Assembly: GCA_015066815.1 (NCBI GenBank)
Contig: SVNR01000018.1
Location: 1-48,171 of the forward strand
Direction: 5' to 3'
From: Ruminococcus sp.
GTDB taxonomy: Bacteria > Bacillota > Clostridia > Oscillospirales > Ruminococcaceae
DNA: 48,171 nucleotides
A model generated the notes under the pieces. The model saw only the letters and a list, made by a program, of their open reading frames with translations, ran no database searches and was not told where the DNA came from. Shown here one piece after another: positions 31,493-40,335 of this stretch (its first letter is position 1; every line of letters starts with the position of its first letter). Position numbers and translations under genes: made by a program.

Positions 31493-34360
31493 TTACTTGA
31501 GAAGACCTAAGCTCTTCCAGATTTCTTCTGAAATACGATCAGTCTTTTCTGATGAACCCATGTCTCTTGCAAGGCATGCACGGAGAATGTATGTTGCGTC
31601 ATTCTGAGCAACGCTTCCGTTGTTGTTTACATCACCGAGGAATTTTGCAAATTCATATGCTCTGTCATTTACTTCAGCTACAGCTGCAGTGTTCTTCTTA
31701 ACAACAGACTCTATTACAGAATCCTGCTTCATATCGAGTGCAAGTATATCTCTGAGGATATATGTTCCATCGATCTGTTCAACCTTATGGTTAAGATTTA
31801 CGTCACCAAGCTGTCCGATATATACAGGAAGATCTACAGTGATCTTTTCCTTTTCAAGAGCAGCCTTGATATCAGCAGCAGCATCAACATTTGTTACATC
31901 GAGAGTAACTGGTACTGTGTAGATAAATGTTTTGCCTGTATAAACTGATTCAGGTGATATATCTGTTGGGAACTTAAAGTTGTCCTTTGTGAGCTTAACA
32001 TCTACAGTTTCTGTTTTATATTCTGTCTTATCTTCGTTGAGTGTCTTCTTTTCAACCTTTACTGTTGCAGAGAAGTCATCATTAAGCTTATAGAATGAAT
32101 CTTCGTGGCTGTAGTAGAACTCAGCTTCATAATCTTCAGGAATGATTTCCTTATTCCAGTCATCATCAGCAGGCTTTACAACGATTGGATCTTTGATGTC
32201 AGGAAGAGTTACTTTTGGCTCTGTTGTAACAACCGGCTCGCTTGTTGTAATTGTTGTTTCGGAAACTGTTGTTTCAGATACTGTTGTTTCGGAAACTGTT
32301 GTTTCAGAAACTGTTGTTTCGGATACTGTTGTTTCAGATACTGTTGTTTCAGATACTGTTGTTTCAGATACTGTTGTTTCAGATACTGTTGTTTCAGATA
32401 CTGTTGTTTCAGATACTGTTGTTTCGGATACTGTTGTTTCAGATACTGTTGTTACTATATCCTTCATTTCAGGTACAAGCTTGATCTGAACATTAGCAAA
32501 GTCAGCGTCATCAAAGTCAGCACCTAATACTGTGCCGGACTCTGTAGCAGACCAAACGATATTCCAGTTATCGCTAACAGAAAGTTTTGAATCTCCGCCA
32601 GCTGTGTTTTCAATTCCAACGATTTCTGCTGTGAAACCTGTTACATTTTCACCAGTTATTACGTTGAATGTAGCGTCATCAAAAGCTACTTCAAGAGCAG
32701 CTTCTACAGCTTCCTTGTCAAATACACAAGCAGCATCACCGTCTACAAAATCAACAGAAACCTTGTTACCTTCAACTGTAACTGTGAACTTACCAGCAAC
32801 AGACTGAAGTGCACTTGCTGTCATCTTAACAGGAACTGAAACTGTTGTTTCTTTTTCAAGCTTAACATCATCAGTATCCTTGATTGTCATTTTAGCTTCA
32901 TAAGAAGCAATTGTGATCTTACCATCCTTAGTCTTAGGAACGAGGTTTAACTGATCAGCATTAACAACATCAAGACCTTCAGCGAACTTGATGTCAAATT
33001 CCTTAGCATCTGAATCCTTAGGAAGTTCAACTGTAAGAACGAACATTTCGCTCTCTGTAGCACCGAACTTCTCATCCTTGAAGTCATCGCCGATTGTATT
33101 GTTCCAGATTACCTTAGCAATCTTCTCTGAAGGTGTTACTTCACCAGCAACATCCTTACCCTTTGTAATAGAAACGATCTTTGCGCCGTTTGTTGCTTCA
33201 AACTTTGCGAGAACTGCTGCAACTTCACCGTTCTTGATGTATACAGGGAGTTCTACCATTTCTGTACCAGCCTTAACCGTCTTTGAAGCGATTCTGAATT
33301 CAACTTCGCTCTCAACAACGAGATCAATTGACGGTGTCTCTACAGGCATGATATCGATCTGCTGTGATGTTGATGTATCAGGATTTATAAGGCTGAGGTT
33401 GAATACATCACCTGCTGATGCATCTTCAGGAATCTGAACATTTACTGTTATAAAGTGTGTCTGTTCCTTAACTACAACACCCTTACCGTCTTCCTGTTCA
33501 GTCCAGATAACGATCGGATTCTTTTCACTTACATCAAAATAAGATTCATTTAATCCTGTTTCAGATGTATCGAAGCCTACTATCTTTGCACCGTTATCTA
33601 CTGCAAATGTATACTTCATAGCACCTAATTCAACTGCAGGGCATGTGATTTCAAGACCTACAGGAACTACTGCGCCTGGCTTAACTGCGAGTTTGCCTGA
33701 ATTTACAATGTGCCACTTATCATCAGCACCCTTGCTTGAAAAATCAAGCTCATATGATTCATCAATGTTACTGTTGAATGCGATTACTTCCTTGAGATCA
33801 CTCTCTGCAATATTAAATGAATAACCTTCAGTCTCAGCAACATCGGATCCGTCAAGCTTTTCAGCATCGATTTCTACTGTGTAAGTTGAATTAATTGAAG
33901 TTACATTGTCATATGGAAGTTCGATGTCTACATATGCAATTACTTCCTGGTTAAGTGTAGGAACAACAATAGTTTCGCCGTCTGTCATATCTGAATTCCA
34001 GAGGAAAAATCTTTCGTTGCCCTTAGGAGCACCTTCAGTAATTACAGGAATGCCAGCCTGTCTGATACCTGTGATAACAGGATCAGCCTCGCCTTCTGTG
34101 TTCGATGTAACTACAACTCTAACCTTCATAGCAGCAAGATCTGTAGCATTAACAATTACAGGAACTGAAACCTTCTTAACACCGTAAGCAACAGTTGTAG
34201 TTCCTGCAAAATCCGTTTTACCAATACCAATGGTTGGCTGTACTGCAGCTGCAGATACAACTGTAACAGGACTTGTAACAAAAGCCTGAGAAACAGCTCC
34301 GCCGACTACAGAAGCAGTCATCATTAATGAAGTAACTAATGAAATACCTCTCTTCATCAT
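31493..34360 (-). CDS. scaB: ScaB-like scaffoldin: four cohesins, Ser/Thr linker, X-like module and long-insert dockerin
   Basis: A 955-residue secreted scaffoldin. Signal peptide about 1-38; four beta-sandwich cohesin modules at about 43-185, 203-350, 352-487 and 489-635; a VSETT linker at 636-715; an X-like module about 725-848; a dockerin 849-955. Cohesin signatures include VIWTEQ (284-289), VIWNNT (417-422), IVWSAT (601-606), and LPKDSDAKEFDI-type late strands. The dockerin loops DVNLNHKVEQID and DVNNNGSVAQND are far apart, and the tail EEIWKS matches the CttA-like protein. ScaB of R. flavefaciens carries seven or nine cohesins and binds ScaE through its X-dockerin; four here would be a short version. 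Two tandem ATGs start it; AAAGGA lies 6-9 nt upstream. A stem-loop lies on each side of the gene. Confidence 0.88.
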   Translation of the reverse strand: MMKRGISLVTSLMMTASVVGGAVSQAFVTSPVTVVSAAAVQPTIGIGKTDFAGTTTVAYGVKKVSVPVIVNATDLAAMKVRVVVTSNTEGEADPVITGIRQAGIPVITEGAPKGNERFFLWNSDMTDGETIVVPTLNQEVIAYVDIELPYDNVTSINSTYTVEIDAEKLDGSDVAETEGYSFNIAESDLKEVIAFNSNIDESYELDFSSKGADDKWHIVNSGKLAVKPGAVVPVGLEITCPAVELGAMKYTFAVDNGAKIVGFDTSETGLNESYFDVSEKNPIVIWTEQEDGKGVVVKEQTHFITVNVQIPEDASAGDVFNLSLINPDTSTSQQIDIMPVETPSIDLVVESEVEFRIASKTVKAGTEMVELPVYIKNGEVAAVLAKFEATNGAKIVSITKGKDVAGEVTPSEKIAKVIWNNTIGDDFKDEKFGATESEMFVLTVELPKDSDAKEFDIKFAEGLDVVNADQLNLVPKTKDGKITIASYEAKMTIKDTDDVKLEKETTVSVPVKMTASALQSVAGKFTVTVEGNKVSVDFVDGDAACVFDKEAVEAALEVAFDDATFNVITGENVTGFTAEIVGIENTAGGDSKLSVSDNWNIVWSATESGTVLGADFDDADFANVQIKLVPEMKDIVTTVSETTVSETTVSETTVSETTVSETTVSETTVSETTVSETTVSETTVSETTVSETTVSETTVSETTITTSEPVVTTEPKVTLPDIKDPIVVKPADDDWNKEIIPEDYEAEFYYSHEDSFYKLNDDFSATVKVEKKTLNEDKTEYKTETVDVKLTKDNFKFPTDISPESVYTGKTFIYTVPVTLDVTNVDAAADIKAALEKEKITVDLPVYIGQLGDVNLNHKVEQIDGTYILRDILALDMKQDSVIESVVKKNTAAVAEVNDRAYEFAKFLGDVNNNGSVAQNDATYILRACLARDMGSSEKTDRISEEIWKSLGLLK
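32243..32452 (-). repeat. 15-bp tandem repeat coding for the VSETT linker
   Basis: Thirteen copies of a 15-bp unit code for VSETT. The units fall in two near-identical variants differing by one base, pointing to recent copy expansion. Confidence 0.93.
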
Positions 34361-34483
34361 TCTTTTCCTTTCTGTTTAATCACCCATCTATTATTTTTAG
34401 TGAATTTAAACCTTTAACTAAATTATTCTCAACCAGTACGACAGTAATAAATCATTCCGTCCTAATATACTGATAGAATGCAA

Positions 34484-34512
34484 TCCAAGCACCAGACTAA
34501 TCAGGTGCTTGG
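34484..34512 (-). other. Intergenic stem-loop upstream of the ScaB-like gene
   Basis: ccaagcacc and ggtgcttgg form a GC-rich 9-bp stem about 45-70 bp after the stop of the 311-aa adaptor. On the minus strand it is followed by ATTGCATT, so it is not a standard terminator. Confidence 0.65.
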
Positions 34513-34554
34513 AAAAGCATTTTTTGTAAGATCAAAAATTAAGTAACACAGCTA

Positions 34555-35490
34555 TCATTTAACATATGGGAAGTTTTCAGCTGTTATATCTTCAAGGAGA
34601 TACTTCTTGAGATATACAAGATCACGTGCACCGAGAATTGTATCAGAAGTCAGATCCTTGTTTTTGTCACTCTGATCAAGGTTACCATTTACCTTACCCT
34701 GGTTTGTAAGATCTGCAACCTCAGGGTCTATCATAAACTTAACCATAGCAACAAGGTCAGAAGCTGTAACTGAACCATTATCGTTTACATCACCCCAGAG
34801 TGGTGTATAATCGTCATAGCCCTTTTCTGGATCAGGCTGGTCAACGCTATCCTTAACAATCTTGATAAGACCCTGCTCAGCAACTGCTGCGCTGTAAACC
34901 TTATCTATACCGCCATCTACATAACCGAAAACAATATCCTTGTTACCGTCACGATCAATAGCAACAACGTTTACAGGAATTTCTTCGCCTTCCTTCGCAT
35001 CAGCATAAACTGTTCCGTTAAGTGTAAGCATTGTGCCTTCCTTTGAAGCCCAGTACTTTGAAGAATCAAGACCTGTACACCAGAGAACAGCGATAACATT
35101 CTTACCACTACGTTCAACTATGTTGTAATCGAAGCAATTATAGTTTCCTTTGTTCACCATAGTTACTTCGTCACCGATACCAGGAGCCTTATCAAGCTCT
35201 GCATCAGTAGCTCCGGTCTTAAGTGTAGCTCCTTCTACAATACTATCAATAGAAATCTTAGCAGGATCATACTCAATAGCAAATTCACAGCCCGAAAATC
35301 CCTGTATCGCTTCACCGCTGAGTTCTGCGAGATTGATATCCAGTGAGAATTCTGCACCTGCTTTACTTTCAATCTGCTGTCCTTTGAGTATAACATTCTC
35401 ACCGGCTGCTGAAACACTTACGCATGTTGACATAACCGATGCTGTTATAGCTAAAGCACTAACAGCTGAAACAAATCTTTTAGCCTTCAT
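34555..35490 (-). CDS. Single-cohesin adaptor scaffoldin with dockerin (311 aa)
   Basis: A secreted protein with signal peptide (about 1-28), one cohesin (about 30-215) and a dockerin (about 230-311). The cohesin shows FAIEYDPAKISIDSI, IAVLWCTGLDSSKYW and LTLNGTVYADAKEG, as in ScaC and type III cohesins. The first dockerin loop is canonical (DVNDNGSVTASD); the second is irregular (DQSDKNKD, an inserted stretch, then GARDLVYLKKYLL). It occupies the place of scaA in the scaC-scaA-scaB order of R. flavefaciens, but ScaA there has two or three cohesins, so it may be a one-cohesin ScaA or a second ScaC-like adaptor. GGAGGGA precedes ATG 35490. Confidence 0.85.
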   Translation of the reverse strand: MKAKRFVSAVSALAITASVMSTCVSVSAAGENVILKGQQIESKAGAEFSLDINLAELSGEAIQGFSGCEFAIEYDPAKISIDSIVEGATLKTGATDAELDKAPGIGDEVTMVNKGNYNCFDYNIVERSGKNVIAVLWCTGLDSSKYWASKEGTMLTLNGTVYADAKEGEEIPVNVVAIDRDGNKDIVFGYVDGGIDKVYSAAVAEQGLIKIVKDSVDQPDPEKGYDDYTPLWGDVNDNGSVTASDLVAMVKFMIDPEVADLTNQGKVNGNLDQSDKNKDLTSDTILGARDLVYLKKYLLEDITAENFPYVK

Positions 35491-35624
35491 TTTTTCCCTC
35501 CATTTAAATTTTTATATAATCAAAAGAACTTCAGTTCCCTCAATATATATTCCATATTACTTATGTAATATTTTTTTAACATACCAAAACTAATTCCTTA
35601 TTAGTTATCCGGAACAAATCAAGA

Positions 35625-36389
35625 TCAGAACTTGTCAATCTTGTGTGAAAGGAACTGTCTGAGTCTTGCAAGGTCTGAAAGGTCAACCTTACCTGAACTA
35701 TTTACGTCAGCGTTCTTAAGTCCCTGACCTGTAAGCGCCTGTGATGAATCCATAAGTGATACTGCAAGCATAGAAAGGTCTGAAAGATCAACTACACCAT
35801 TAAGGTCAATATCACCTGTAACACCCTGAGGCTCTACATTTGTTTCACCTACTGTAACTGTTCCTGCTGCTGTAGAAGGATTAACTATCTTAAGACCTTC
35901 AACAACTGCATCTACAGATGTTGCGTCAGGACCTACACCCTTAACAATCTCAACCTTTGAAGTACCGTTCGAAACTGCCTTACAGTTGAGTGTAAGAAGA
36001 ACACCATCGCTCTTGATCCATGAGCTGTTTGTGCTTATCTGACCTGTAGCCCAGAGAACTGAAACTTCGCTCTTGGTTATATTTGTTGCAAGGTTTGAAC
36101 TGAAACCTTCAACCTGTTTATCGGATGTCTTTGAAATAGCACCTTCTGTTACAGATGTGATTTCAAATACAGATGAATCATACTTAATTGCAAAATCAAG
36201 ACCTGCAACACCTGATGATGGAACACCTGCAAGCTCGATATCGATTGTAAATGTTTCGCCTGCCTTAGCGTTTGCAGAACCAGCCTTAACTGTAAGAGTA
36301 TCTGCTGCTGAAACCGATGTCATTGCGCCGAATACTGATGCTGAACATGCTGTAGCTACTAAGCAAGCTGCGATTTTATTGAATTTCAT
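35625..36389 (-). CDS. scaC: ScaC-like adaptor scaffoldin: one cohesin plus dockerin (254 aa)
   Basis: The true start is ATG 36389 (MKFNKIAACL) behind a perfect AGGAGG; an open frame runs 21 codons further up but lacks a ribosome site. Signal peptide about 1-28, cohesin about 30-180 (TIDIELAGVPSSGVAGLDF, YDSSVFEI, VSVLWATGQIS), dockerin about 190-254 with two symmetric loops, DIDLNGVVDLSD and DVNSSGKVDLSD. R. flavefaciens ScaC has the same architecture and works as an adaptor: its dockerin binds the primary scaffoldin and its cohesin accepts a different enzyme set. It is the first gene of the cluster and has a strong promoter at 36556-36584. Confidence 0.9.
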   Translation of the reverse strand: MKFNKIAACLVATACSASVFGAMTSVSAADTLTVKAGSANAKAGETFTIDIELAGVPSSGVAGLDFAIKYDSSVFEITSVTEGAISKTSDKQVEGFSSNLATNITKSEVSVLWATGQISTNSSWIKSDGVLLTLNCKAVSNGTSKVEIVKGVGPDATSVDAVVEGLKIVNPSTAAGTVTVGETNVEPQGVTGDIDLNGVVDLSDLSMLAVSLMDSSQALTGQGLKNADVNSSGKVDLSDLARLRQFLSHKIDKF

Positions 36390-36555
36390 AAAAATCCTCC
36401 TAAGTAAAATTAAAATCTTCTTCATACTTTCGCATACAATAAACATAAACATAATTCAAAGACCTGTGAATACAATCCACAAATATAATGTATCACTGAA
36501 AAAAGTCGTAATACCACAAACAAATAACATAAATATTCTATTTTCATATAGATTT

Positions 36556-36584
36556 ATTATATTTTATGTTCAGTTTAAAGTCAA
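36556..36584 (-). promoter_or_regulatory. Promoter of the scaffoldin cluster
   Basis: Minus-strand TTGACT (36579-36584), 17-bp spacer, TATAAT (36556-36561). It predicts a leader of about 160 nt before the ScaC-like ATG. Confidence 0.7.
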
Positions 36585-36872
36585 GACTATCACCAACTTT
36601 TTGTAAATAATTATAAATCAAAATAATTAAAATTGTTTATAATAATCAAAGCTACTTAAACCAAAGATAAATTTTACTCGTTCTTTCTACACAATTTAAT
36701 TATATTTCATTGAGACGCAAAAGTCAATATATTTCATGAATATTTAAATATGCTTTATAACGCAATTTTTTATTGATTTCGCCGACTCTTTTGTCATATT
36801 TAACAAGTGTATTATTTTTATTTACAGATTTTCATTATTATAAAAAAATATATGTATTTTCTTAGAAAACAC

Positions 36873-36901
36873 TTGAACATATTTGAACGATGTGATAATA
36901 T
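36873..36901 (+). promoter_or_regulatory. Candidate promoter for the CNNM/CorC gene
   Basis: TTGAAC (36873-36878), 17-bp spacer, TAATAT (36896-36901), about 95 bp upstream of the ATG. Confidence 0.5.
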
Positions 36902-36994
36902 TATTTATATGTGCTTATTATTTCAAAAGCATATAAGCAGGTTCTGTACAGACAAAAAATCTGTAATACTTTTTATGAGGTAAATGAGGTAAAT

Positions 36995-38254
36995 ATGGTA
37001 AACATTATTCTGATCGTAATTCTTATTATACTGTCCGCTATGTTTTCGAGCTGCGAGACCGCATTTTCAACTGTCAACAAAATGCGTCTTAAAAACTATG
37101 CTCAGCAGGGAAACAGAAAGGCGGCAAAGGCACTTAAAATCTCTGAAGCCTACGACAAGGCGCTTACTGTTATCCTGATCGGAAACAACATAGTAAATAT
37201 TGCATCAACATCAATAAGTACTGTTTTGTTTACACAGCTTTTCGGTGCTAAGGGTGTAGGAATTGCCACTGCAGTTATGACTGTAACGGTTCTTATCTTC
37301 GGAGAGATCCTTCCAAAATCAATTGCAAAGGAAAACGCCGAGAGCTTTACCTTTTTCTTCTCAGGCCCTCTGTCCGCTCTTATAGTTATCTTTACTCCGT
37401 TTGTCTGGTTCTTCTCATCTTTAAAGAACCTTTTGTCAAAGCTTTATTCAAGCTCAGAAAAAACACCTTCTGTTACTGAAGACGAATTAAAATACATAAT
37501 CGATGAAATCGAAGAAGAAGGTGTGCTTGAAGAATCAGAAAGCAATCTTGTAAGAAGCGCTCTTGATTTTGATGAAACCAAGGTAAGCGAAATTCTTACC
37601 CCTCGTGTAAAGGTCATCGGAGTCGAGATAAACTCCACTATTGAAGAAATAAAATCCGTATTTCTGACTGAAATGTATTCAAGACTGCCGATATATGAAA
37701 AGAATCTCGATAATATTGTCGGTATAATCACCCAGAAGGATTTTTTCAAAATGATATCAGAAAACCGCACAGATATCAGAAGCATTATTCAGAACGCTGT
37801 TTTCTTATCCGAGTTCAAGCTGATAAACGATGCCCTGCATGAAATGCAGCACTCAAAAACACATATGGCAGTAATACTTGACCAGTACGGCGGAACAAAA
37901 GGTATCGTCACAATGGAAGACATCATAGAAGAGCTTGTCGGCGAAATATACGATGAAAACGACGAAATAATATCCCCTCTATGCCAGACGGCACCAAACA
38001 CCTATGAAGCTTCGGGAGAGCTTACCGTATCTGATATGCTCAGGGAACTTGGATACCCTGAGGACTATATAAGCACAAACGCCACTACGATAAGCGGCTG
38101 GATAATGGAGCTTACAGGTCATATTCCTGAACCGGGAGAAATAGTTCAGAATAATTGCTTTGAACTTAAAATACTTGAAATGAACATCCAGAGAATAGTT
38201 AAGATCGGCATTAAAATACTTACACCTGAAGACAACCAGGACTCTGAAGCATAA
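36995..38254 (+). CDS. CNNM/CorC-family (hemolysin-like) transporter with CBS pair
   Basis: A 419-residue membrane protein. ATG 36995 (MVNIILIV) is chosen because GAGG lies 5 nt upstream and the membrane domain begins at once; the longer open frame has no such site. Residues about 1-185 form the DUF21/CNNM domain with three or four membrane segments (SSCETAFSTVNKMRLKNYA, GNNIVNIASTS, FGEILPKSIAKEN). A CBS pair follows (about 200-330; LTPRVKVIGVE, HMAVILDQYGGTKGIVTMEDIIEELVGEI), then a CorC_HlyC domain. Family members export or help homeostasis of Mg2+ or Na+/Co2+; the hemolysin name is historical. Monocistronic, with two hairpins downstream. Confidence 0.92.
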   Translation: MVNIILIVILIILSAMFSSCETAFSTVNKMRLKNYAQQGNRKAAKALKISEAYDKALTVILIGNNIVNIASTSISTVLFTQLFGAKGVGIATAVMTVTVLIFGEILPKSIAKENAESFTFFFSGPLSALIVIFTPFVWFFSSLKNLLSKLYSSSEKTPSVTEDELKYIIDEIEEEGVLEESESNLVRSALDFDETKVSEILTPRVKVIGVEINSTIEEIKSVFLTEMYSRLPIYEKNLDNIVGIITQKDFFKMISENRTDIRSIIQNAVFLSEFKLINDALHEMQHSKTHMAVILDQYGGTKGIVTMEDIIEELVGEIYDENDEIISPLCQTAPNTYEASGELTVSDMLRELGYPEDYISTNATTISGWIMELTGHIPEPGEIVQNNCFELKILEMNIQRIVKIGIKILTPEDNQDSEA

Positions 38255-38290
38255 TCATCTTCGTGCATATCAATAAAATAAAATTATTAT

Positions 38291-38327
38291 ACTGAAAGTC
38301 AGAGCAAATCGGCTTTCAGTATTTTTT
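38291..38327 (+). terminator. Terminator after the CNNM gene
   Basis: actgaaagtc (38291-38300) pairs with ggctttcagt (38311-38320) with one G-T pair, followed by attttttaa. Confidence 0.75.
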
Positions 38328-38331
38328 AAAC

Positions 38332-38365
38332 AAAAAACAGACCCAAAAGGTCTGTTTTTTGTTTT
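38332..38365. terminator. Bidirectional terminator, mainly for pckG
   Basis: Perfect 12-bp stem aaaaaacagacc (38332-38343) and ggtctgtttttt (38349-38360) with a 5-nt loop, between convergent genes. Confidence 0.88.
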
Positions 38366-38372
38366 TATATCT

Positions 38373-40163
38373 TTACTTGTTGAGTCTGTTCTCAAGTCCG
38401 TCAAGCTCTTCCTTGATTTCCTTAGGAAGTCTGTCACCGAACTGCTTGTAGAATTCACGGAGATCTTCAACTTCGTTCTTCCAGAGGTTCTTGTCAACTT
38501 CAAGAAGCTTGCCGAGAACTTCAGGAGTAACTTCATCTTCAAGACCTTCAACGTTGAGGTCTTCAGCCTTAGGAAGATATCCGATAGCTGTTTCATCAGC
38601 ATCTACACTGCCTTCGCAGCGCTTGATGATCCAGTCAAGTACTCTCATGTTGTCACCGTAACCAGGCCAGATAAAGTTTCCTTCCTCATCTGTCTTGAAC
38701 CAGTTTACGTTGAATATCTTAGGAGCCTTTTCGCCGAGGAGTTCACCCATGTGAATCCAGTGAGCCCAGTAATCACCCATGTTGTAACCGCAGAACGGCT
38801 TCATAGCCATAGGATCGTGTCTGAGGACACCAACAGCACCTGTAGCAGCAGCTGTTGTTTCAGAAGAAACAGCAGAACCGATAAATGTACCGTGATTCCA
38901 GCTGAATGACTGATATACCAGAGGAGTTGTCTTAGCACGTCTTCCGCCGAAGATGATAGCTGAGATCGGAACACCCTGAGGATTGTTGAATTCAGGAGAA
39001 ATGCATGGGCAGTTTTCAGCAGGAGCTGTAAATCTTGAGTTCGGATGAGCAAGAGCATTGCCTTCTGCTGTGTATTCTACACCGTTGACCTTAGCACCCT
39101 TCCACTCTGTAGCGTTTACCGGAGGATTCTTGTCAAGCTTCTCCCACCAAACAGTGTTGTCATCATTATTGATAGCAACGTTTGTGAATATTGTGTTCTT
39201 TCTTGTTGAAGCAAGTGCGTTATAGTTGGATTTTTCGTTTGTTCCCGGAGCAACACCGAAGAAGCCGTTTTCAGGGTTGATAGCATAAAGTCTTCCGTCT
39301 TCACCCTTCTTCATCCAAGCGATATCGTCACCTACTGTGAATACCTTGTATCCGTCCTTGATGTATCCCTCCGGCGGAATAAGCATTGCAAGGTTTGTTT
39401 TTCCGCATGCAGATGGGAATGCAGCTGTTATATACTTAACGTCACCATCAGGCTTCTGAACGCCGAGGATAAGCATGTGTTCAGCCATCCAGTCTTCATT
39501 CTTACCCTGGAATGAAGCGATTCTGAGAGCGAAGCACTTCTTGCCGAGGAGAACGTTTCCGCCGTAAGCAGAGTTGATTGACCAGATTGTGTTGTCTTCA
39601 GGGAACTGACAGATGTATCTCTTTTCAGGATCAACATCAGCCTTTGAGTGAAGTCCGCGAACGAAATCGTTTGAAGTTTCGCCGAGGTTTTCAAAAGCCT
39701 GTTTGCCCATTCTTGTCATGATAGCCATGTTGAGTACAACGTAGATGGAGTCTGTAACCTCTACACCAACCTTTGCGAGTGGTGAACCGATAGGACCCAT
39801 AGAATAAGGAATGACATACATTGTTCTGCCCTTCATTACTCCGCTGTACATTGGTCTGAGCTTAGCGTACATCTCTTCAGGTGCACACCAGTTGTTTGTC
39901 GGACCTGCATCTTCTTTCTTTGATGTACAGATAAAAGTTCTGTCCTCTACTCTCGCAACGTCGTTAGGAAGTGTTCTGTGATATAAACAACCCGGGAGCT
40001 TTTCCTGGTTGAGTTCGATCATTTCTCCTGTTGAGATAGCTTCTTTTTTTAAAGAATCAAGCTGTTCCTCGCTGCCGTCGATCCATACAACCTGATCAGG
40101 CTGTGTGAGAGCAATCATTTCGTCTACCCACTTTAATACGTTAGGGTTTTTGGTCAGTGACAT
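38373..40163 (-). CDS. pckG: Phosphoenolpyruvate carboxykinase (GTP)
   Basis: A 596-residue cytosolic enzyme interconverting oxaloacetate + GTP and PEP + GDP + CO2. The P-loop FPSACGKTNLAM (249-260) with active-site Cys253 marks the GTP-type family, as do SMGPIGSP (121-128), the metal-binding and FGGRR stretch, and FNVNWFKTDEEGNFIWPGYGDN near the C-terminus. In succinate-forming Ruminococcus the enzyme is thought to run toward carboxylation during glucose and cellobiose fermentation. Codon bias is strong, fitting high expression. AGGAGG precedes ATG 40163 and a consensus promoter lies at 40241-40269. Confidence 0.97.
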   Translation of the reverse strand: MSLTKNPNVLKWVDEMIALTQPDQVVWIDGSEEQLDSLKKEAISTGEMIELNQEKLPGCLYHRTLPNDVARVEDRTFICTSKKEDAGPTNNWCAPEEMYAKLRPMYSGVMKGRTMYVIPYSMGPIGSPLAKVGVEVTDSIYVVLNMAIMTRMGKQAFENLGETSNDFVRGLHSKADVDPEKRYICQFPEDNTIWSINSAYGGNVLLGKKCFALRIASFQGKNEDWMAEHMLILGVQKPDGDVKYITAAFPSACGKTNLAMLIPPEGYIKDGYKVFTVGDDIAWMKKGEDGRLYAINPENGFFGVAPGTNEKSNYNALASTRKNTIFTNVAINNDDNTVWWEKLDKNPPVNATEWKGAKVNGVEYTAEGNALAHPNSRFTAPAENCPCISPEFNNPQGVPISAIIFGGRRAKTTPLVYQSFSWNHGTFIGSAVSSETTAAATGAVGVLRHDPMAMKPFCGYNMGDYWAHWIHMGELLGEKAPKIFNVNWFKTDEEGNFIWPGYGDNMRVLDWIIKRCEGSVDADETAIGYLPKAEDLNVEGLEDEVTPEVLGKLLEVDKNLWKNEVEDLREFYKQFGDRLPKEIKEELDGLENRLNK

Positions 40164-40240
40164 ATTTATGAATCCTCCTGTAATTTATTTTGGAATTTAT
40201 GAAGAAATTTTTCTACTCAAAAAACTTCATATACAATTAC

Positions 40241-40269
40241 ATTATACTATTATTTGAATAAGATGTCAA
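40241..40269 (-). promoter_or_regulatory. Consensus promoter of pckG
   Basis: Minus-strand TTGACA (40264-40269), 17-bp spacer, TATAAT (40241-40246): a perfect sigma-A match. Confidence 0.78.
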
Positions 40270-40335
40270 TACATTAATTAAGCGTTGATCTGCGTATATC
40301 CACTTGTTACTTTTGTTATTATATAAGCTTATGTT

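Larger units (their letters stand above)
36390..36994. other. 605-bp divergent intergenic region
   Basis: A very AT-rich gap between the scaffoldin cluster and the CNNM gene. It holds the sca leader and promoter (to 36584) and the CNNM promoter (36873-36901). I see no gene, tRNA or recognisable riboswitch in the middle. Confidence 0.6.

Noticed and set aside
32105..32527. Plus-strand Cys/Phe-rich and Val/Ser-rich frames opposite the ScaB-like linker
   Set aside because: Shadows of the 15-bp VSETT repeat.
36390..36452. Upstream extension of the ScaC-like protein by 21 residues
   Set aside because: The internal ATG has AGGAGG and begins a proper signal peptide; the extension has no ribosome site.
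36911..36994. 28-residue extension of the CNNM protein
   Set aside because: GAGG sits just before ATG 36995, and family members begin with the membrane segment.
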